Positions 7,002 through 14,374 of a stretch of DNA of 33,855 nucleotides are shown here, one piece after another; the first letter of the stretch is position 1, and every line of letters begins with the position of its first letter. The DNA is taken from positions 1 to 33,855 of the forward strand of contig CALELI010000049.1 in the NCBI GenBank assembly GCA_937902455.1. Direction: 5' to 3'. Source of the DNA: an uncultured Prevotellaceae bacterium. Its GTDB lineage: Bacteria > Bacteroidota > Bacteroidia > Bacteroidales > Bacteroidaceae. Under the pieces are notes generated by a model. It made no database searches and was not told the DNA's origin. It saw only the letters and a program-made list of their open reading frames with translations. The translations under genes and the position numbers were made by a program.

Positions 7002-8207
7002 ATGAAAAAGGCATTAACAATATGTATGATAGGGCTAATTGGAATGATTAGCCCTATTTCATCTCATGCCCAGAGCATTGCATCCAGTGTAAAGGCTATG
7101 GAGAAAGAGATGAAGAAGGCCGAAAAGGCAGCAGAGAAAGCAGCAAAGGCAGCAGAAAAGAATGCTGGCAAGTCTGTCAGCAAGGCAGTGAAGTCTGCCG
7201 AGAAAGCAGTGAAGGCAACTGAAAAGACGGTGAAGGCAACAGCAAAGACTGCCGGCAAGGCAATCACTGCAACTCCGGTGACAGCAATTCCGAAGCCAGC
7301 CGTTAAGAAGACTCCCGACAATCTCACTCCGGAAGTGATTGCCATGTGCAAGAAGCCCGAGCTGAAGGACGGAGGCGACTCTATAGCATACATCTTCGGT
7401 GCATTCCAGAGCGCAGGACTCAAGCCATACCTTTCAAAGCAGATGGGTGTGGACACTGCCTACATGGAGGATTTCTACAAGGGAATCCTGGCGCACCTCA
7501 ATATCGACCCATCCGACAAGAAAGCCATCGCCTACAATGCAGGTCTGAATATCGGAGGCCAGATTGAGAACATGGCAACAAATGTAACAAAGGACTACTA
7601 CGATGGTGAACCAGGCAAGGCTATCGACCCTAAGATTGTTGCCAACTCCATCATCGCCGCACTCAGCGGAATGAACGAATATGAGCCTCAGCAGGCAAAC
7701 AAGGAATTCCAGACGGCAATGAACGCCAAGAAAGAGGCAAATATTGCAGCTAAATATGCCGACAACAAGAAGGCTGGCGAGAAATTCCTTGAGGAGAACA
7801 AGACGAAGCCAGGTGTCGTAACCCTTCCTTCAGGACTTCAGTACAAGGTCATCACAAAGGGCAGCGGAGCCACTCCAAAGGCAACCGACGAAGTGACAGT
7901 CAACTATAAGGGTACACTCATCGACGGTACCGAGTTCGACAGTTCATACAAACGTAACAAGCCATCATCATTCAAGTGCAACCAGGTTATCAAGGGATGG
8001 ACGGAAGCCCTCACAATGATGCCTGTAGGCAGTAAGTGGGAACTCTACATCCCGCAGGAACTTGCTTACGGCAGCCGTGACGCAAGCAAGATAAAGCCGT
8101 TCTCTGCACTCATATTCGAGGTGGAACTGCTCAGCATTGAACCTGCCAAGACTGCAGCAAAGCCTGCTGCTAAGTCTACTACACAGGTCAAGCCTGCAAA
8201 GAAATAG
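7002..8207 (+). CDS. FKBP-type peptidyl-prolyl isomerase, secreted, with Lys/Ala-rich linker
   Basis: This 401-residue protein has a signal peptide (about 1-24, ending S-H-A-Q), then a striking low-complexity stretch of Lys, Ala and Glu (about residues 30-105) resembling histone-H1-like or coiled-coil repeats, then an FKBP_N domain (about 120-260), an FKBP domain (about 270-380) and a second short Lys/Ala/Pro tail. Core FKBP motifs such as L-I-D-G-T-E-F-D-S-S and V-I-K-G-W-T-E are intact. The basic repeats are unusual for the family and could bind nucleic acid, anionic polysaccharide or the cell envelope; that is inference. The stop codon is TAG. A hairpin follows 10 bp downstream. Confidence 0.9.
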   Translation: MKKALTICMIGLIGMISPISSHAQSIASSVKAMEKEMKKAEKAAEKAAKAAEKNAGKSVSKAVKSAEKAVKATEKTVKATAKTAGKAITATPVTAIPKPAVKKTPDNLTPEVIAMCKKPELKDGGDSIAYIFGAFQSAGLKPYLSKQMGVDTAYMEDFYKGILAHLNIDPSDKKAIAYNAGLNIGGQIENMATNVTKDYYDGEPGKAIDPKIVANSIIAALSGMNEYEPQQANKEFQTAMNAKKEANIAAKYADNKKAGEKFLEENKTKPGVVTLPSGLQYKVITKGSGATPKATDEVTVNYKGTLIDGTEFDSSYKRNKPSSFKCNQVIKGWTEALTMMPVGSKWELYIPQELAYGSRDASKIKPFSALIFEVELLSIEPAKTAAKPAAKSTTQVKPAKK

Positions 8208-8217
8208 AATATCCGAC

Positions 8218-8244
8218 AAGGGTACACATCCTGTGTGTACCCTT
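8218..8244 (+). terminator. Perfect 11-bp hairpin between FKBP and esterase genes
   Basis: AAGGGTACACA (8218-8228) pairs perfectly with TGTGTACCCTT (8234-8244) around a 5-nt loop. No T-run follows, and no promoter box is visible between it and the esterase at 8266. It may therefore be a partial terminator or mRNA-processing and stabilising structure rather than the operon's end. Confidence 0.5.
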
Positions 8245-8265
8245 AACCGAAACAAATTAATGATT

Positions 8266-10551
8266 ATGAAAAAAACTTTGTTAGCGTTAGTGATACTTTT
8301 CACTCTGCAATTTTCACTTTTCTCTCTGAACGCCAGCGCTCAGTTCGGTCCTCAGGTATCTTCGCCTGTAGTCAACAAGGACAACACGGTGACATTCAAC
8401 TATCAGAACAACTCTGCAAAGAAAGTCGAGGTCGACGTGCAGTTTGCCGGTCGTCACGAAATGAAGAAGAACGAACGCGGACTCTGGACCATCACACTCG
8501 GTCCTGCAGAACCCGACATGTACCCATACTGCTTCATCGTCGACGGTGTGAGCATCCAGGACCCACAGAATCCTGACTGGTTCCCTAACGAAGGCTTCAA
8601 GAACAGCATACTCGACATCCGTGGTGACAAGCCACTCGTACATTCACTCCAGAATGTTCCTCACGGAAGCGTTGACTACGTGAACTACTATTCCAAGTCA
8701 GTCGGTTGCTGGAACAACGCAATCATATACACACCTCCGTTCTACGACCAGAACCCAGGCAAGAAATATCCAGTGTTCTATCTCATCAGCGGTACTACTG
8801 ATACTGAAGAGGTGTATCACAAGGTGGGAAGAGTGAACTTCATTCTTGACAACCTCATTGCTCAGGGCAAGGCAAAGGAGATGATTGTCGTCCTTCCTTA
8901 CGGCAATCCTACGAACTTCTTCAAGGGACTTCCTCGTAAGGGTCAGACCCAGGGAGGAATGATGATGTTCCAGGACTCCTTCGGCAATGACCTCGCCAGC
9001 GACCTCATGCCATTCGTGGAGAGCCACTACCGCACCCTCAACGACCGTGACCACAGAGCAATCGGTGGTTTCTCACGTGGAGGAAATCAGGGGCTCGGCT
9101 TCGGACTTGCCCATCTCGACCAGTTCTCATGGCTCTGCTCCTACAGCTCATTCACATCTACCACCATTCCGAATGTGTACGACAACGCAAAGGATACCAA
9201 CAGCAAGATTCATCTCTTCTGGCTCGGAGTCGGCACTGATGACTTCCTCTATGGCAACGCAAAGGACTACATGGACTTCCTCGACAGCAAGGGCATCACG
9301 AACGTCAAGGAATTCACCACAAACAAGTTCGGCCACACATGGATGAATGCCAAGTACTTCCTCGACAAGTCACTCCCTCTCCTCTTCCAGGACAAGAAGG
9401 ACCGCAAGGAACTCAGCAATCCGGAGAAGAAGACAGCTCCAGCCATTGCACAGAAGGAAGGACAGCGACTCACTCCGGAAGTAATGGCACGTACATTCCC
9501 TCGCGGCGTGACATCGCCTGAATACAATGCCGACGGTACTGTCACATTCCGTTTCATCGGCGAGAACGCACAGAACGTACAGGTTGACTGCCAGATGTTC
9601 AGCGAGAGACAACAGATGACAAAGGGAACCGACGGAGTATGGACACTCACCGTAAAGCCGGAAGTTCCGGACATCTACCCATATTGCTTCATTGTGGACG
9701 GAATGCAGGTCGCAGACCCTCAGAACATGTATATCTTCCCTAACGAAGGCTTCAAGAACAGCCTCGTCGACATAAGAGGCGCAGAGGCAGGAATGCAGGA
9801 CATTCAGGACGTTCCTCACGGAAAGATTTCCTACCGCTACTACCACTCCGGCACATTCGGTATCGACCGTCCTATGTGTGTCTACACACCAGCTGGATAC
9901 AACCCTGCCGACAAGGAGAAATACCCTGTACTCTACCTCATCCACGGAATGACAGACACCTACGAGACATGGTTCAAGGTTGGTCGTGCCAACGTCATCC
10001 TCGACAACCTCATCGCCAAGGGCCTTGCAAAGAAGATGATAGTAGTGATGCCTTATGCCAATCCTTATCCTGAACTCATCCTTCAGGGAAAGGCACAGAG
10101 CGCAAACACAATGGACACGAAACTCATTGCCGACGAGATTGTGAACGACGTAATCCCATTCATCGAGAAGAACTACAACACCCTCACCGACGCCGACAAC
10201 CGTGCAGTTGCAGGATTCTCGCTCGGAGGACGCCAGACACTCGCTACAGGCTTCGGCAACCCAGACAAGTTCCACTATGTTGCAGCCTATGCTCCTGCCA
10301 TCTTCGGCGAGGAATATAAGACAAACTTCACGAACGGAACATACAAGCCGATTGACACCCTGAAGAAATCCCTCAAGTTCATGTTCCTCGGCACCGGTCG
10401 TGACGATTTCCTCATCCAGGCATCAAGAGGCCTCGATTCATACCTTACAGAACAAGGTCTGAAGCACACCTTCTACAACCCAGGTGGAGGTCACACATGG
10501 ATGAACTGTCGCGATTACCTCGAACTCACCGCAAAGGAATTGTTCAAGTAA
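8266..10551 (+). CDS. Tandem double esterase (CE1-like, probable feruloyl or acetylxylan esterase), secreted
   Basis: This 761-residue protein has a signal peptide (about 1-25, ending A-S-A-Q) and two complete copies of the same unit: an E-set/CBM48-like beta domain followed by an alpha/beta-hydrolase of the esterase D/CE1 type. Unit 1 has G-G-F-S-R-G-G (S270), G-T-D-D-F and G-H-T-W (H357). Unit 2 has A-G-F-S-L-G-G (S652), G-R-D-D-F and G-H-T-W (H743). Both catalytic triads therefore look intact. The family removes feruloyl or acetyl esters from arabinoxylan. An in-frame ATG at 8137 lies inside the FKBP gene and would destroy the signal peptide, so I chose 8266 (8260 is also possible). It is convergent with the xylan operon. 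Confidence 0.9.
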   Translation: MKKTLLALVILFTLQFSLFSLNASAQFGPQVSSPVVNKDNTVTFNYQNNSAKKVEVDVQFAGRHEMKKNERGLWTITLGPAEPDMYPYCFIVDGVSIQDPQNPDWFPNEGFKNSILDIRGDKPLVHSLQNVPHGSVDYVNYYSKSVGCWNNAIIYTPPFYDQNPGKKYPVFYLISGTTDTEEVYHKVGRVNFILDNLIAQGKAKEMIVVLPYGNPTNFFKGLPRKGQTQGGMMMFQDSFGNDLASDLMPFVESHYRTLNDRDHRAIGGFSRGGNQGLGFGLAHLDQFSWLCSYSSFTSTTIPNVYDNAKDTNSKIHLFWLGVGTDDFLYGNAKDYMDFLDSKGITNVKEFTTNKFGHTWMNAKYFLDKSLPLLFQDKKDRKELSNPEKKTAPAIAQKEGQRLTPEVMARTFPRGVTSPEYNADGTVTFRFIGENAQNVQVDCQMFSERQQMTKGTDGVWTLTVKPEVPDIYPYCFIVDGMQVADPQNMYIFPNEGFKNSLVDIRGAEAGMQDIQDVPHGKISYRYYHSGTFGIDRPMCVYTPAGYNPADKEKYPVLYLIHGMTDTYETWFKVGRANVILDNLIAKGLAKKMIVVMPYANPYPELILQGKAQSANTMDTKLIADEIVNDVIPFIEKNYNTLTDADNRAVAGFSLGGRQTLATGFGNPDKFHYVAAYAPAIFGEEYKTNFTNGTYKPIDTLKKSLKFMFLGTGRDDFLIQASRGLDSYLTEQGLKHTFYNPGGGHTWMNCRDYLELTAKELFK

Positions 10552-10559
10552 ATGCGTCT

Positions 10560-10598
10560 TAAGAGGCCGTGTCAAAAAGTAATTGACACGGCCTCTTA
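10560..10598. terminator. Strong bidirectional terminator
   Basis: A 16-bp perfect stem, 10560-10575 with 10583-10598, surrounds a 7-nt loop; T-rich DNA follows on the plus strand. It lies just after the esterase stop and downstream of the convergent CE15 gene, so it can end both transcripts. The remaining DNA to 10717 shows no gene. Confidence 0.85.
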
Positions 10599-10717
10599 TT
10601 ATCATTAATCATTAGTACTGATGCGATATTTTATTTTACCTACGGCATAACGTAATTTCTGCCCTGTTCGGTAATATCTCATCCATGACTCAGCAACATC
10701 CCGACTGTGAAACGGAA

Positions 10718-12100
10718 TTAGTAGTTGCCTTTCTCCACTACGTTTCTCTGGAAGAAATCGAGGAAGTATGGCCAGTTGGGACCTGCTTCGTGGCCTCCGT
10801 TGTGCTGACGGTAAGCGAGCTGTCCGTCCATCAGTCCCTGGTCCTGTGGTGGCAGTACGTCTGTACCGAGTCCTTTTGCTCCGAGGAGTTCGTAGACGGG
10901 ACTTGCCTTTGCTGCCATCATGAACATTCCCATCACGTCCTGCCACTTGTCGGCATCGAAACGTCCTGCGGATATGAGACAAGGACGTGGTGCGCAGAGG
11001 GCGATGAGTTCGTGCTGGTCGACGAGTAGGTCATCGGCTGTGAGTGGGTCGGCTCCGTATTTCAGGAAGCTGCCTGCCATCCAGTGGTACTCGCCGGAAG
11101 ATGTGAGGTTCTCCACGCTCTCACCGCACCAGCGGCGCCAGCCTGCTGCTCCGCCCTTGCCGGAGGATGCGATGAATCCTGCTGCTATGCGCTGGTCGAA
11201 GGCCATTGCGACGAGGGATGCCTTGCCGTTGCGCGACACTCCCTCGATTGCCACCTTGGTTGCGTCGAAGGTGCCGTCGGTCTCGATGTAGTCGATGAGT
11301 CGGGATGTTCCCCATCCCCATGCTCGCAGTGCTCCCCAGTCGGTAGGACGGCGGTACTGGCCTTTGTTGCAGAGTCCGATGATGCCCTCGCGAAGTCCCT
11401 GTCCGCCATCGGCCTGAATGGAACCGGTGACGATGGTGGCTGCTGCCCATCCGCGCCTTACGACCATCATCTGCCATGACTCCTGGGGTGCGGTACTGGT
11501 GCGTCCGAAGGTCATGGCTGTAGGTGAAGGACGTCCTGCCATGAAGCCGTACTCAATGATTACTGGCACTTTCCTGGCTCCCTCGGGATAGAGGATGGAT
11601 GCCTGAATCTCTACGGTGATGGATGGGTAGGAAGAGTTGTCGACTACTCCGCGGAGGACGCGGTTGATGCACGGTATGCCGTTCATGTCGACTTTCTCTT
11701 CGCTGACTGTCTTCCAGCTGACTGCTGGCACATTGTCGGGGATACGGCCGTAGACCTCGTCTTCAAAGTACTTCACCAGTTCGGGACGGCGAGTCTTGTT
11801 CCACATCCTGGCGTTGGTGACTTTCTTGCCCTGGAAGGTGATGAGTGCCTCGGGATAGTGTACGAACGGATTGGCTTTCAGTTCGTCGTAGTTCGGCTGA
11901 CGTGAAGGGTCGGGATTGTTGGGGTCGCGTCCGGGACGTGGGGTGGCAATGCCCAGCTGCCTGACCATGTCGGCGTAGTCGGCTTCTGTCACTCGCTGTA
12001 TGCTGTCGCGATTGACGTTCATGCCGAAGAACTGAGCATGGCTCGGAGTGAAAAACGAAGAGAGAAGAGTGAAGAGGAGTGTGCCTTTAATCTTTTTCAT
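10718..12100 (-). CDS. CE15 glucuronoyl esterase, secreted
   Basis: This 460-residue protein has a signal peptide (about 1-22, ending S-H-A-Q) and an alpha/beta-hydrolase domain. G-V-S-R-N-G-K marks the CE15 nucleophile elbow with S289, and N-G-G-H-E-A-G supplies the probable catalytic histidine H437. CE15 enzymes cleave the ester between 4-O-methyl-glucuronic acid on xylan and lignin alcohols. The start codon is 6 bp from the stop of the GH31 gene, in an AATGAAAAATGA-type repeat, so it is the last gene of the long xylan operon and ends before the shared terminator. The N-terminal 80 residues, before the A-R-M-W-N-K-T-R-R-P motif, are a Bacteroidota extension. Confidence 0.85.
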   Translation of the reverse strand: MKKIKGTLLFTLLSSFFTPSHAQFFGMNVNRDSIQRVTEADYADMVRQLGIATPRPGRDPNNPDPSRQPNYDELKANPFVHYPEALITFQGKKVTNARMWNKTRRPELVKYFEDEVYGRIPDNVPAVSWKTVSEEKVDMNGIPCINRVLRGVVDNSSYPSITVEIQASILYPEGARKVPVIIEYGFMAGRPSPTAMTFGRTSTAPQESWQMMVVRRGWAAATIVTGSIQADGGQGLREGIIGLCNKGQYRRPTDWGALRAWGWGTSRLIDYIETDGTFDATKVAIEGVSRNGKASLVAMAFDQRIAAGFIASSGKGGAAGWRRWCGESVENLTSSGEYHWMAGSFLKYGADPLTADDLLVDQHELIALCAPRPCLISAGRFDADKWQDVMGMFMMAAKASPVYELLGAKGLGTDVLPPQDQGLMDGQLAYRQHNGGHEAGPNWPYFLDFFQRNVVEKGNY

Positions 12101-12126
12101 TTTTCATTATTCATTTTTCATTATTT
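12093..12126. repeat. Dispersed TTTTTCATTATTCATT repeat at the GH31/CE15 junction
   Basis: The plus strand holds repeated TTTTTCATT and TTCATTATTCATT units. On the minus strand they provide the last codons and stop of GH31 and the region around the start of CE15. Related blocks lie at 1303-1340, 5409-5450 and 14322-14374, all in the same orientation whatever the gene direction. Confidence 0.55.
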
Positions 12127-14329
12127 TACTTTGGAGTACTTTCTTGTTGTTGGAGAATACTGGTATGTGGTCGATGGTGAGTGGCATGTCGACATACTGT
12201 CCGCCATCGAAGTGGTTGCCTGTCCAGAAGTCGTACCAGCCGGACTTGTTCTCTGGCAGATAGACTCTCTGGGTGTTCATTTCTCCAGCCTTGAGTGACT
12301 TGTAGACTGGGCAGATGAGGAGGTTGTGGCCGAACATGTATTCGGTGTCCTGACGGAGTGCCTCTTCGTCGGCAGGGAAGTCGAAGAGGAGTGGACGCAT
12401 GAGGGTGTAGTCAGCTGATGCCACGAGGTCGGCTTCGCGGGTGATATATGGAAGCAGGCTGTGGCGCAGGCGTATCTGATTGATGAAGTTCTTCTGCACG
12501 TCCTCTGGGTAGTTCCATGGCTCGGTGTTGCTCATGTAGCCGTGAACTCGCATGAGTGGGAGGAACACGGATGTCTGGATCCAGCGGAGCATGCGTTCCT
12601 GATAGTCCTTGTTGGTGTACTGGTCGCCTGGACGGAAGAACCCGCCAGCATCGTATGTCCACCATGGAATACCTGCCGCCATGAGTCCGAGTCCTCCGCA
12701 GATCTGCCGACGGAGTGTCTCCCAGTCGTTGCCTACATCGCCTGACCAGAGTGCGGCACCATAGCGCTGTATGCCTGGGAATCCGGAACGGGTGAGGATG
12801 AACGGATTGGGCTGGCCTGCTTCCTTTGCGCCTTCGTAGACGGTCCTGCATACCATGAGTGGATAGACATTGCGGACAAATTCGCCTGGGAGGGTCTCGT
12901 TCCATACCTTACGCCCTACGAGGTCGTCGTTCTCGGGCTCGGTAGCGTCCTGCCACCAGCAGTCGATGTCGGTAGGGATGATCTTCTCGCGGAAGTTCTT
13001 CCAGTAGTAGGATGATGCCTCAGGATTGAAGAAGTCAATCCAGTCGGTGCCCTTGATGTAGTATCCTTTCTGCTGTGCGCCTTTGCCAACCTCGCAGTTC
13101 TTGTCGATCTTCGACCATACGGAGAGCATGAGGCGTACGTCCATGGCATGGAGCTCGGCCATCATCTGCTTTGGATTAGGGTAGTACTGCTCGTCGAACT
13201 GCATGGCGTTCCATCCGTACTTGCCCCACCACTGCCAGTCCTGTACGATGACATCGAGAGGGATGTCGTTGTCGCGGAACCGCTGTGCCGTGGAGATTAT
13301 CTCGTCCTGGCTGTGGAAGCGCTCGCGGCAGTGGATATATCCGAGTACCCAGTGTGGCATCTGTGATGCCCTGCCTGTGAGCTGGCGATAGGATGCGATG
13401 ATTTCGTCGGCTGAACCGAGGAACACAGTGAAGTCAACACATTCTGCCACTGGCGAACGGAAGGTGGTGAAGTCGGCAACCTTATTCCAGTAGAGGGTAG
13501 GACGGTCGCCGCGGGAACCGTTGACCACTACCTTGTGGGTGCCCTCGGTGAGGTGGGTACGTATGGATGTGGTAGGTGGCAGCCAGGTGTTGTTGACATT
13601 GATGATGACCTTTCCGTCGATGGACATCCAGTGCTTGCGTGCCATCTGCTGACCTACGTCGAGGAGGATGGTGTAGTCGCCTTCGGAAGCAACTTCGATG
13701 TCGGCAGAGAAGGAGTCGCTGTGGCGCACCTCTCGACGGTTGCCGAGGGTAGACGTGGCATTGACCACTTCGGTGGTGTGCTCGGCATCGGCAATGGTCT
13801 GCATCTTCACGGAGTTTCCGCAAGGATTGAACTCTGTCATTCCGTAGTTGTTCCAGAGGATGGCATATCCGTTGCTGGAAAGGAGCATAGGGATGGATAT
13901 CTGAGTATTGACCTGAGTGAGTCGGCGGGAGAGTCCGCTGACATCGGAATAGCCATCCTGGAACTGTCCGAGACCATATTGATATTCCTTGCCTTCTACT
14001 GGTGACTTGAACGACAACTCGGCAATGTTGGTCTTTTCGCCTTGCACGGTGGAAGGAGTGAGCCGGATGTTCGTTGACTGGAACACGGCTGTGCCCTTCT
14101 TGTTCCTCACGACTACATTACCGTTGTCGGTCTCCACCTTGAAGTCGGTCTTGCCGGTGTATGTGGCATTGTTGACATAGAGCCATTCAGGCAGACGTGA
14201 CTGCGACGGCTTCTGATACTGTATGCGCACTGCATTCCTGGTGAGTGGAGTGACGGTAAACTGAGCAGAGCTCAGAGTGAAAAGTGAAGAGAGAAAAGTG
14301 AAGAGTAGTATACCTTTAGCCTTTTTCAT
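12107..14329 (-). CDS. GH31 alpha-xylosidase with PA14-like insert, secreted
   Basis: This 740-residue protein has a signal peptide (about 1-22, ending S-S-A-Q), an N-terminal beta-sandwich, a PA14-like domain inserted at about residues 195-285, and a GH31 (beta/alpha)8 domain. W-W-Q-D-A-T-E-P-E gives the nucleophile D461, and W-S-G-D-V-G-N-D-W the acid/base D531. An inserted PA14 domain and the D-A-T-E-P-E motif are typical of bacterial alpha-xylosidases such as those acting on xyloglucan oligosaccharides. Its place between acetylesterase and glucuronoyl esterase genes suggests a role on xylan-derived side chains, but alpha-xylosidase versus alpha-glucosidase activity is not provable here. 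The last residues are encoded by an intergenic-type repeat. Confidence 0.88.
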   Translation of the reverse strand: MKKAKGILLFTFLSSLFTLSSAQFTVTPLTRNAVRIQYQKPSQSRLPEWLYVNNATYTGKTDFKVETDNGNVVVRNKKGTAVFQSTNIRLTPSTVQGEKTNIAELSFKSPVEGKEYQYGLGQFQDGYSDVSGLSRRLTQVNTQISIPMLLSSNGYAILWNNYGMTEFNPCGNSVKMQTIADAEHTTEVVNATSTLGNRREVRHSDSFSADIEVASEGDYTILLDVGQQMARKHWMSIDGKVIINVNNTWLPPTTSIRTHLTEGTHKVVVNGSRGDRPTLYWNKVADFTTFRSPVAECVDFTVFLGSADEIIASYRQLTGRASQMPHWVLGYIHCRERFHSQDEIISTAQRFRDNDIPLDVIVQDWQWWGKYGWNAMQFDEQYYPNPKQMMAELHAMDVRLMLSVWSKIDKNCEVGKGAQQKGYYIKGTDWIDFFNPEASSYYWKNFREKIIPTDIDCWWQDATEPENDDLVGRKVWNETLPGEFVRNVYPLMVCRTVYEGAKEAGQPNPFILTRSGFPGIQRYGAALWSGDVGNDWETLRRQICGGLGLMAAGIPWWTYDAGGFFRPGDQYTNKDYQERMLRWIQTSVFLPLMRVHGYMSNTEPWNYPEDVQKNFINQIRLRHSLLPYITREADLVASADYTLMRPLLFDFPADEEALRQDTEYMFGHNLLICPVYKSLKAGEMNTQRVYLPENKSGWYDFWTGNHFDGGQYVDMPLTIDHIPVFSNNKKVLQSKIMKNE

Positions 14330-14374
14330 TGTTCATTATTATTTTTCATTTTTCATTATTCATTATTCATTATT
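14322..14374. repeat. Dispersed TTTTTCATTATTCATT repeat before the GH31 gene
   Basis: About five consecutive TTCATT-type units span the gap between the CE6-like and GH31 genes and enter the GH31 start. This is the longest of the blocks in the window. It may act as an AG-rich translation initiation region on the minus strand. Confidence 0.55.

Noticed and set aside
8137..8265. Upstream in-frame ATG for the double esterase
   Set aside because: It lies inside the FKBP coding region and would put 43 residues before a clear signal peptide; ATG 8266 fits better.
10605..10717. Open frame running from inside CE15 into the intergenic region
   Set aside because: It is a different frame of the CE15 gene, has no start outside it and shows no family features.
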